Part shown: positions 25,390 to 36,400 of the stretch, one piece after another
How positions within the stretch are numbered: position 1 is the stretch's first letter
Layout of the letters: each line of letters opens with the position of its first letter
NCBI RefSeq assembly: GCF_026210795.1
Contig: NC_089440.1
Span: 2,542,001-2,606,000, forward strand
Direction: 5' to 3'
Length of the DNA: 64,000 nucleotides
Source of the DNA: Rhizophagus irregularis
Lineage: Eukaryota > Glomeromycota > Glomeromycetes > Glomerales > Glomeraceae
Program-made: the position numbers and the translations under genes
The notes under the pieces: generated by a model
The model's database searches: none
What the model was told of the DNA's origin: nothing
The model's input: only the letters and a program-made list of their open reading frames with translations

Positions 25390-28300
25390 ACACCAATCTA
25401 CATCGGGTGTATCACAGGGATTTCACCCCCCTATTAGTGCGAAACTTAATAATAATAGTTTTAATAATCCTTCCTCTTCCTCCCTTCCTTCCCCTCTTAT
25501 TAACTTTGGACAAATCAATGTTAATGGTTTGTGTTCTCCTGTTCGACAATTACATCTTTTAAATTATTTCCTTCATTCTTCTTTTGGCATTTTATCTTTA
25601 AATGATACTCGTCTTACTTCTTCTGGTGCTAAATTTATTTATCAAATTGAACATTCCCAACATAATTTTAAGTCCTATTGGGCTCCTTCCCCTTCTAATT
25701 CACGTCCTCATGATGGTGTTGGTCTTTTACTTCGCCATCCTTTACATAAACATGTTCAGAAAATTGATCCTTGGAAAGGTCGTCTTTTAAAATTAGATCT
25801 TTTCTTTCATCAAACTAAAATTTCTATCATTTCTGTTTACATTCCTCCTTATCACTCCATTCATTATAAAGAACGTGATGCTATTTTTGATCAACTTAAT
25901 TTATGGCTTGATCAAGCCCGTTCTAATAATTATCATGTAATCATCGTTGGTGATTTCAATGCAGATGAAATTTCACATTCACATCTTCCTCAACATCATT
26001 TGAAAATTTTGCGATCGCTTTCTTCTCGATATTTTACGGATCATCAATCCCATATTTCTTCAATTTCAGGTCCTAGTCCAACTTTTTATCATCAGAATGG
26101 TTCTTCAAGACTTGATTATATTTGGTCATCCCCTGGATTTCCTGCTCCTGGTCTTTTCTCTCAAGTTGCAACTTGTCCTATGCTGAATAATAATCAATTT
26201 ACTGATCACCGTGTACTTATAACGGCCTTTGATTTTAGCTCCTGTTTCGCTACTTTATCCAAAGCTAGATTAAAGCAGAAAAGCGAACAACGCACCATCT
26301 TTCTTTACAGAAATTTGAAAGATGATACTTGGGACAAATTTTCCAATGAAGTAAACTCACGTCTCGAGTTATACTTGACCACACATCACCCTTCAATATC
26401 TTCACTTTCAGCTCTTTCATTGGACAAACTTTGGCACGCTCTTAAACGTTCTATTCTTGGAGGTGCCATTGATTCCCTACCATTTCAACATGTATCTAAT
26501 ACTCACCATCATAAATATCCTCCCGAGCTTACCATGCTTATTGCTATCAACAAATTTTTGGATAGATTATTGTTTAAATTGACCACATCTAGGCCTGGTC
26601 GTCCTGCTCAAATTTCACAAATGATTAATTCCTTACCAACCCAATTAATCCTCCTTAAGTCTCTTTTAACAGATTATACTATACCTTCTTATAGTACAGC
26701 ACCACTTCCTACTTTTGTCAAATTTTTACGTTCACAAAAAGCTTTGGTCTCAGCTTATCTTTCCACGCAATTTCATCAACATCGTGCAGATTCCATTGAA
26801 TATTATACTGCTCTTAGAGATGAACATTTCTCTACGTCTCTGGGCTCCTTTATTTCTTCAGCCCTATCAGTAGAACATCGTTCTATCGTTCTTGACAGAG
26901 TTTTGGTCGTTATTGACTCCAAGACCACATTACTTACTGATCCTTCAGATATCAAACAAGCTGCTATTAAACACTTCCAATCGGTTGTTACTCCTCCTTT
27001 GGTCCAGTATTCTTCTATGGATTCATTTCCTCCACGATGGCAAAGAGCATATACTCCTCTTTCAGATATTGATTCATCGTTATATATCTTGGTCATGTCT
27101 CCTATTTTGGAAGATGAATGGAAAAACATTCTCAATTCTATGCCCAATAACAAAGCCTCTGGTCCTTCAAAAATTTCTTATGAGATGCTTAAACATTTAA
27201 CTGGAGATGCTTTCAATTTGTCCCTTACGTTAGCCAATGCTTGTCTCATTCATGGCGATATTCCTGCTGACTGGCGTGAAGCGCTTGTTTATCCCATTCC
27301 AAAGCCTCATGAATTTGACGCCCAATTGAAGAATACGCGCCCTATCACTCTATTGGAAACAGTACGAAAATGTGTGGTTAAGGTCGTTACAACTCGACTT
27401 TCAAAAATCTTAGCTGACAACCAAGTGCTCCAAGGTGGTAATTTTGCTGGATTGCCAGGCGGTTCCACTGACGTCCCTATTAAGATGCTTGATGCTATCA
27501 TTCATCAACGACGCTTTGACAAAACTGATGACCAAGAATTATGGATTGTTTCTCAGGATATTTCCAAGGCCTTTGACTCAATTGATTTAAACATGCTTAG
27601 ATTGGCTTTACTCCGTCTGCATTTACCGTCTTTGTTGATTAAATTTATCATTAACCTTTTTACAAGACGTAATAATAAAATTATTACTTGCCATGGTGAT
27701 ACTCCTGGATACAGAGTTAGAATTGGTATAGACCAGGGTGAAATTATTTCTCCGTTATTATGGGTAATTTATTTAGATCCTTTGCTCACAACACTTAATC
27801 GAGAAGCTAGTGATCCTTTTATTTTGAAATCTTCTGTATTATTGGATTATTCTCCAATTGAATATGAACAACACAATTTACCTGTTTCACATATTACATT
27901 TATGGATGATTCTACTTTGATCGCTTCATCTAAACGAGGAATTGAAGATCGCCTTTCCATTACTGCTGAATTTTATACTTTAAATAATATTCAAGCAAAT
28001 TCAGCAAAATATATCCTTCTTTCTTCTGAACAATTTTCTTAAACTATAGAGTTTGCTCTTTCTTCCTCTTTTTTAATTTCAAATCCTACTCTTACTTTAA
28101 AAGCGTTAGCTTTATCTACTTCTTTCCGTTTTTTAGGTGTTTGGTTCTGTCTTTCGGCTTCTTCTCGTTTTGTTTATAACCAAACTGTTTCCATGGTCAA
28201 AGATATGGCTGCTTTACTTAGTCCTAAAAAACTTTTGGCACAACATGTGGCTTATCTTTACAATATTGTTTTACTTCCGAGGCTAGAGTTTCGCCTACAA

Positions 28301-30864
28301 TCCACATTATTTGCTGAATCCACCATTAATCGCATTAGGTTTCTCCAATGCTTTCCCTTATTCGTCAGAAGGCTGGTTTGGCCTCAGTCACTCCTCTTTC
28401 CGCGCTTTTCACATTGTTGCCCTTTTCTATTCAACAAGCATTTGGTCGATTTCTATCATCCCATGTGGCTTCATGGCAGAAAATTTTTTCTCACCCTTCA
28501 TATAAGCTCTTTGCCAATTATATGATTACTTATCTCCAAGGTTTTTTGGACTGTGATGCCTGTCCTTCTACTATTGACCTGGAACCATGGTCCCATACCT
28601 TTCCTTTACGAACACATTCTTTATTTAATTCTTTATTGTTCTCTTCTCGGTTAAATATCACGTGGTCTTTATTGTTCAGACCTCCGAGGAAAGATTTACG
28701 TCCGGCGATACCACTCCGGTCTATTTTACCAAAAGATTTATTTACTTCCATGAAAAATGTTCGAAAAAATCTCAACACTCGTTTTCTTGCTCAACTGATT
28801 ACGCCGTGTGGCTCTCGACTTCTCTCATGGAAAGATTTACGCTTTCTTAAACGAGTATCGAACAAAGGATCTGTGCCTGCTTGGTTTAATTATTTGTTCA
28901 ATCTTATTATTATTCCTAATTCACCTTCTTTTTTTATTTCACAACAATTTAGAATTCCTAGTTCTCATACTGTAGCTTCTATTTCATTTATAGACATTAG
29001 TCGTAATTATTGGTTTAACCCTCAATGGGCTATTTCTTTTAATCGTATTACTAACTCTTTTCTTGTTGGCCGTGTGATTACTACCTATCCTGCTCCACGT
29101 AATGAAGCTCTTATTTCACATTGGATTGCGTCTTCGGTTGATGACTTGTTTTCTGATTTTACTGCATGCCAAGGTTGTGCCTCTGCTCTTTCGCGATCCT
29201 CTACCTCTAAGACATTGCTTAAAAGATGTCCTTCTGAAAAGTGTTTTTCCTATGTGTCTTTATCAAATCTGATCCGTTATCCGACGAAACCTCGTACTTA
29301 TATACATGCGGATACTCGCTCGGTTTCACTTTCTGCCTCGTTAGGCTATGCCAAATCTCTTTTACTTTTTCATCTTTTTGCTCCAGTTCGATTACCTTTT
29401 ACGAGTAATCAAACGTCTAGGATTTCTGATATCCAACTTCCTTCTTCGGTGTTTACACTTTATATTGATGGTTCCTTCCTTTCTCCTCCTAATCATCCGA
29501 CATCGTCAATGGCTTATGCATGGACTGCTATAGATCCTGATGGATTTATTTTGGAATCTCACTATAATAATATTTCTTCCATTTTTCCTTCTGCTTTACG
29601 ATCAGAAGCTTTTGCTTTATTGCACGGATTGGACTCCCTCCCTCGAGATTCAAAGATTACTGTCGCCACTGATTGTGCTCAATTACTTTCTTTATGGTCT
29701 TTGTATGGGGATGCTCCCTTTATTCCCAGAATGCTTAAAGAATCCAACCACCTTTTGTGGTCCTCCATACGCACTATAGTGTTGCAAAAGAATTTGGATG
29801 TTACCTTGATCAAGGTTCCTGCTCATGCTGACGACCCTTTGAATAATCATGTGGATGCATTAGCCAAAGCCGCTCATACGGACTCACATCTTTCTTCTTA
29901 TCCATCATTGGAATTACTGGCTCCTTGTATTTTACAATTTAATTCTTTGCCTGTGGATATGAATATCTGGAAATTTATTAGAGATATTTTTGACGCTAAG
30001 AGTCTTTTAACTCTTGCTGTATTGCCAAGATTTAATTCCTCTTCTTCGACTTCCGATATTGATTGGGCTTGCACCAAATTTTGTCTGACTAACAATAAGC
30101 GCTTTGTCTCCCATCGGAATGGCCATACCGAGTTTTGTGGTTTCCGTATCAAACTACTATTAGATATGCTTCTGACGCTTACAACTCTTCAGCGACGAAA
30201 GCCTCACCTTTATGATCCGAGTTGGCTTTGTCCCCAATGTAACTCTTTTCCTGAGTCTTTAGACCACCTGTGGACTTGTCCTTATATCTTACCGGAATTT
30301 AGCCCTTTGCTTACTTTTAAGACACTTTTATTGGCTCTTCGAGTCAATTGTCTTGATAAATTTATTTCCGCGTCACCTTTATCACCCTTACCGGACTCTT
30401 TTGCTGCTGATTTTATGGCTCTTGATTGTTGGGATTGTGACCCTCCTTCTTTTTCTTGCCTGAGACTCGCACGAGGACTTATACCGATATCCCTTACAGA
30501 ATTTCTTGGAAATTACTTTTCTTCACTTGCCATATGGTCTATCTTAGATACACCTTTGCACGACTTTCATTTTGACCTTTATGTACAAATCTGGTTGTGC
30601 CGTTCCATTTTCTTTCATCATTGGGAATCAGCTCAAGGCATTACTAAAAAAATGAAATTATCAGCTCTTGGGCCTTCTTCTATTCTTTGTCCTTCCTCTA
30701 ACATTCCTTTTGACTCTTCGACACCTTCCTTGGCGACAGTTTCCTTGGATTCCTGGGTTTCTTGGGTTTCCTCTTATATAATCCATGGGGGATCTTGGAT
30801 TTCACATTTGGATTTTTGGCGCCGCTTAACAGTTCAGCCTCTACTTAGGATTTCTTTTTGGTAA
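25382..30864 (+). pseudogene. LINE ORF2, endonuclease-RT-RNase H (copy 2), broken
   Basis: Domains are in order: APE-type endonuclease (INFGQINVNG, VGDFNADE, SRLDYIW, TDHRVL), reverse transcriptase (PIPKPHEFD, QDISKAFDSI, GIDQGEIISPLLW, FMDD), RNase H (LYIDGS, SEAFALLHGLD, VATDCAQLL, HVDALA) and a C-terminal zinc knuckle. The ATG at 25382 overlaps the ORF1 stop. An in-frame TAA at 28040-28042 replaces a glutamine present in copy 3. A 2-nt insertion near 28335 then shifts the frame, and the remaining protein reads on from about 28348 to 30864. The conserved Trp in the RT region (PADWREAL) is retained here, unlike in copy 3. Confidence 0.85.
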
Positions 30865-31288
30865 CGGATTGGATCTTAGGACATGCTGGATAGTTGACTC
30901 ACACTGGCCTTCGGGTAAAGATGGGGTATGCGTTTCTGTAATAGTTTAGTTTTTCTTTACTTAATTTTATTTTGTTTAGATTTCTTTACTTGTATGAATC
31001 GTGAAGCTAGTTCTTTTTATTTTTTATGTTTATTTTCTATATTTGATATTTGTAATATTGTTCGATTTGTTTATTGTACTTTTCGTTTAAAAATTAATAA
31101 TAAAAGATAAAGTCATTAGACTGTTTGCTCATAATCACCAAATATGGAGGATCATCGCAACTCTTTCCTGAATTTTTGAAAATACTAATAAAAAATTTAT
31201 TTTTGAAATTTTCGTTCGAAAATTTCTAAGTGCTCGTTCAAAATATTATTTTTCCACAGTTGCTTTCCTCTTTACTGAGCTCTAAACT

Positions 31289-33401
31289 ATGTCTACAACT
31301 CCAGCTCCTTCTGTTATTAACCCGGATATTCCGCCGCCACCGCGTCCTGTTGTCTCTACTCCCTCTGGAGACTGACCTTTATCTCCCACTAGTACCGCTG
31401 GCGCGCCCAACAAACGTTCACGCGTTGTCTCCGATGACGCTATGAATGTTGATATAACTTCACCTTCTGCTTCAGCTCCCAACCTTATTTCTACCACTCC
31501 CTCAGGTCTTCCTGTCAACAAAGTCCAAGTGATTACATCTCCTCAAAATACTACCACTCCTGTTGAAACTGTTGACGCTTCTATCCATGCTCCCTCTACC
31601 ACCAGTGGTAAAGGCAAAGCTGTCACCTTTGATATTCCAGAACGACGACCATCCCCTGATGGTAATGCTGCCGCTATAAAATCCGCTCCATCTCGTTATT
31701 ATGCTGCGGCATATTTACGCGACACACCTGTCGCGTTCAAGACTAAATTTTCCACCAATCGCTCCATGTTTGACGAAGTGGATTGCTCACTCTCCCGATA
31801 TTCCTCATATGGCACCCGCGCACGTTGCGATGGATCAGGCGATAACAAGAAAATCCTTGTCTTCTTCTTTGATCAACAGGATTTTACCGATTGTGTCAGC
31901 TCCCCACGTGCCGATCTTCTTGATTTGGTCTTTATTCATTACTTTCCTGCAGACGCCAAACTTAGTGATGAAATGAAATCTTTGTTCGACACTGATATCC
32001 CACTTTTCCTAACTGAGACTCAAGTCCGTCAGGCATTTTCCCGATATGGCACTGTAATTAAGTGTAAACTTACTCCTAGAAAGCATTACTACAATGGCCA
32101 TATCCAGTTTTCCTCCGCAGATGCAATTACCCAATTTAATGACATTTGGGCGATCATTTGCCTTGGTAATTCTTTGCGTGTCTGCCCGGCATCTTTTTCG
32201 AAATCCCAACGCGATAGCCGCAGAGAACATGTTGCTATCCTTGCCGGCATCCCTAAGAATATTAAAGAAGCTGATCTGTTAGAAATCGCTACTCAAGTCA
32301 ACGCTAAGGCCCTTAACGTCCCTTTGTCTATCAGTTCCTACAAACCTAAACCTTATGTATATTTGAATTTCTCCTCATTTGAATCCCTTGAAGCTGCCAA
32401 AGAAACGACCGTGGCTTTCCGCGGCAAAGGATTACGGCACCCTCCTGAAGCACAAACTTTATGCCATGTTTGTGGGCGTCCTGGTTGTTCTCCCTCTGTA
32501 TGTAATCCACGTCCTACTCGGAAAGTGGACGATCGCCTTAACAAACTTTATTCTCGTTTTAATGCTGGACCTAGACGTGGTCGTCAGGATTCACGCCAAT
32601 CACGTGACAATTCCACTTCCCGTTCAAGATCGCGTTCCAACTCTAGATCCCGCAATAATAATTCCTCTTCATCCCGTTCCAACAACAACAATAATACTTC
32701 TAACACTTCTCGTCCCAATACTTCTCAAAATAACAACCGGAACAATACTAATAGTAGTAATCATAGGAACAATGAAAATTCTTCCGGTTCTACTCAACCT
32801 CCACACAAACCTCATTCTGTCAATTCTACATCACCTACTTCTCCATCGGATAATCCTGCCCCTATGCTTCCTCAACATATTATTGATGAATTAAAGGCGC
32901 AGATTAAAGAGATCGCTACTACCCTTAAATCTCTTGACGAAACTGTTTCCTGGATGCAGGATACTATCACGAATCATGATTATAGAATTTCTGAGCTTGA
33001 ATCAATGATGAATTATGATTGCGGTAATCCCGATGACTCAGATTTGTACCCACCTCATAACGATCAAGAAACTCATTCCTATAAACATGGATGGGATGAT
33101 ACTCCAACCCAAGACCCGAATTCTGGATTCAATCTTCCCCCAATACCTCTTCTTCTCTTATGGACGTCTCTCCTGATGCTTCCTTCTCAGCCCTGGATCC
33201 TAGCTCCATCCTATCAAGACGACATGTCCCCTTACCTGTCTCCCGACCTACTAATACCACCCTGATGCTAACGCTTCTTGTTTGCAATCAGAAATTTTTA
33301 ATGTTACTACTACACAAAAGAATCTTTCTGCCCAACTTGGTTCGATTATGGAAAAATTGGACTCCTTCTCTCCTTCAAAACCTTCCCCTTCCAATGATTG
33401 A
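31289..33401 (+). pseudogene. LINE ORF1 (copy 3), broken
   Basis: The layout is as in copy 2: Pro/Ser-rich N-terminus, RRM-like domain (LFLTETQVRQAFSRY), Cys knuckle (CHVCGRPGCSPSVC), RS-rich tract, Asn-rich linker. A TGA at 31373-31375 replaces a CGA Arg codon near residue 29, so translation could restart only at 31442 (MNVDITSPSAS). Downstream, single-base deletions near 33140 and near 33260 relative to copy 2 throw the C-terminal coiled coil out of frame, and the open frame ends early at 33265. The expected stop overlaps the ORF2 ATG at 33394. The protein could not be made intact from this copy. Confidence 0.82.
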
Positions 33402-36400
33402 ACACCAATTTATATCGGGTGCATCACAGGGATTTCACCCCCCTAATAGTGCGATACCTAATAATAATAGTCCTAATACTCCCTTTTCTCCTTTTTTTTC
33501 TTCCCCTCTTATTAACTTTGGACAAATCAATGTTAATGGATTAAGTTCCCCTGTTCGACAATTGCATTTGTTAAATTATTTTCTCCATTCCTCTTTTGGC
33601 GTTTTATCTTTAAATGATACTCGTCTTACTTCTTCTGGTGCTAATTTTATTTATCAAAATGAACATTCACAACATAATTTTAAGTCCTATTGGGCTCCTT
33701 CCCCTTCTAATTCACGACCTCATGATGGTGTAGGTCTTTTACTTCGCCACCCTTTACATAAACATGTTCAGAAGATTGATCCTTGGAAAGGTCGTTTATT
33801 AAAACTAGATCTTTTTTTTCATCAAACAAAAATTTCTATTATCTCTGTTTATATTCCTCCTTATCATTCTATTCATTATGAAGAACGTGATGCTATTTTT
33901 GCTCAACTTAATTTATGGCTTGATAAAGCCCGCTCCAATAACTATCACGTAGTCATTCTTGGCGATTTTAATGCAGATGAAATTTCACATTCACATCTTC
34001 CTCAACATCATTTAAAAATTTTACGATTACTTTCTTCTCGATATTTTACGGATCATCAATCCCATATCTCTTCAATTTTAGGTCCTAGTCCTACCTTTTA
34101 TCATCAGAATGGTTCTTCAAGACTTGATTATATTTGGTCATCCCCTGGTTTTCCTGCTCCTGGTCTTTTCTCTCAAGTTGAAACTTGTCCTAAGCTGAAT
34201 GATAATCAATTTACTGATCATCGTGTACTTATAACGGCCTTTGACTTTAGCTCATGTTTCGCACTTTTATCCAAAGCTCGTTTAAAGCAGAAGAGCGAAC
34301 AACGCACCATCTTTCTTTACAAATACTTGAAAGATGACACTTGGGATAAATTTTCCAATGAAGTAAACTCGCGTCTTGAGTTATACTTGACCACGCATCA
34401 TCCTTCAATATCTTCAATTTCAGCTCTTTCATTGGACAAACTTTGGCACGCTCTTAAACGTTCTATTCTTGGTGGTGCCATTGATTCTCTACCATTCCAA
34501 CACGTATCCAACACTCATCACCATAAATATTCTCCGGAACTTACTATGCTTATTGCTATCAACAAATTTTTGGATAGATTATTATTCAAATTGACCACTT
34601 CTAGGCCTAGTCGTCCTGCTCAAATTTCACAAATGATTAATTCTTTACCTACCCAATTAACTCTTCTCAAATCTCTTTTAAAAGATTATACTATACCTTC
34701 TTATAGTATAACACCACTTCCCACTTTTATCAAGTTTTTGCGTTCCCAAAAAGCTTTGGTCTCAGCTTATCTTTCCACGCAATTTCATCAACATCGTGTA
34801 GATTCCATTGAATATTATACTGCTCTCAGAGATGAACATTTCTCTACGTCTCCGGGCTCTTTTATTTCTTCAGCCCTATCAGTGGAACATCGTTCTATCG
34901 TTCTTGATAGAGTTTTGGTTGTTATTGACTCCAAACCCACATTACTTACTGATCCTTCAGATATCAAACAAGCTGCTATTAAACACTTCCAATCGGTTGT
35001 TACTCCTCCTTTGGTCCAGTATTCTTCTAAAGATTCATTTCCTCCACGTTGGCAAAGAGCATATACTCCTCTTTCTGATATTGATTCGTCATTATATGAC
35101 TCGGTTATGTTTCCTATTCTGGAAAATGAATGGAAGAGCACTCTCACTTCTATGCCTAATAATAAAGCCTCTGGTCCTTCCAAGATCTCTTATGAGATGC
35201 TCAAACATTTAACTGGCGAAGCTTTTACTTTGTCTCTTGTTCTAGCTAATGCTTGTCTTATTAATGGAGATATTCCTGCTGATCGGCGTGAAGCGCTTAT
35301 CTATCCTATACCAAAACCTCATGAATTTGACGCTCAACTAAAGAATACACGACCTATCACTTTGTTGGAAACTGTACGAAAATGTGTGGTTAAGGTCGTT
35401 ACAACTCGACTTTCAAAAATCCTAGCTGACAATCAAGTGCTCCAAGGTGGTAACTTTGCTGGATTGCCAGGTGGTTCTACTGACATTCCTATTAAGATGC
35501 TGGATGCCATTATTCATCAACGCCGTTTTGACAAATCTGATGACCAAGAATTATGGATTGTTTCTCAGGACATTTCTAAGGCCTTTGACTCAATTGATTT
35601 GAATATGCTTAGATTGGCTCTAATCCGTCTACATATACCTTCTTTATTGATTAAATTTATCATTAATCTTTTTACAAGACGTAATAATAAAATTATTATC
35701 CATTATGGTGATACTTCTAAATACAGAGTTAGAATTGGTATTGACCAGGGTGAAATCATTTCTCCACTATTATGGGTTATTTACTTGGATCCTTTGCTTA
35801 CCACACTTAATCGAGAAACTTGTGATCCCTTTATCTTGAAATCTTCTGCATTATTGGATTATTCTCCTATTGAATATGAACAATACAATCTTCCTGTTTC
35901 ACATATTACATTTATGGATGATTCTACTTTAATTGCCTCATCTAAACGAGGAATTGAAGATCGCCTTTCCATTACTGCTGAATTTTATACTTTAAATAAT
36001 ACTCAAGCAAATTCAGCGAAATATATCCTTCTTTCTTCTGAACAATTTTCACAAACTATAGAGTTTGATCTTTCTTCTTCTCCTTTAATTTTAAATCCTA
36101 CCCTTACTTTAAAGGCGTTAGCCTTATCTACATTTTTTCAGTTTTTAGGTGTTTGGTTTAACCTTTCAGCTTCTTCTCGTTTCGTTCATAACCAAACTGT
36201 CTCCATGGTTAATGACATGGCTGCTCTACTCAGTCCTAAAAAACTTTTAGCACAACATGTAGCTTACCTTTATAACGTTGTCCTACTTCCGAGGCTAGAA
36301 TTTCGCCTACAATCCACATTATTTGCTGAATCCACCATTAAACGCATGGTTTCTCCAATGCTTTCTCTTATTCGTCAGAAGGCTGGTTTGGCCTCAGTCA

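Larger units (their letters stand above)
23125..31130 (+). mobile_element. LINE copy 2, full length but inactivated
   Basis: About 8.0 kb. It begins GGGAGGATCATCGCAACTC and has a 143-nt 5' UTR, ORF1 (23268-25389), ORF2 (25382-30864), and a 3' UTR ending near AATAATAAAAGATAAAGTC and CTGTTTGCTC. It is in the same orientation as copies 1 and 3 and bounded on both sides by the 15-bp target sequence. Several coding lesions are listed under its ORFs. Scattered substitutions relative to copy 3 indicate an independent, older insertion rather than a recent duplication. Confidence 0.88.

Noticed and set aside
33160-33393. Upstream ATG at 33160 as the ORF2 start in LINE copy 3
   Set aside because: The segment 33160-33393 is ORF1 sequence shifted by 1-nt deletions. 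Copy 2 shows the natural ATG overlapping the ORF1 stop.
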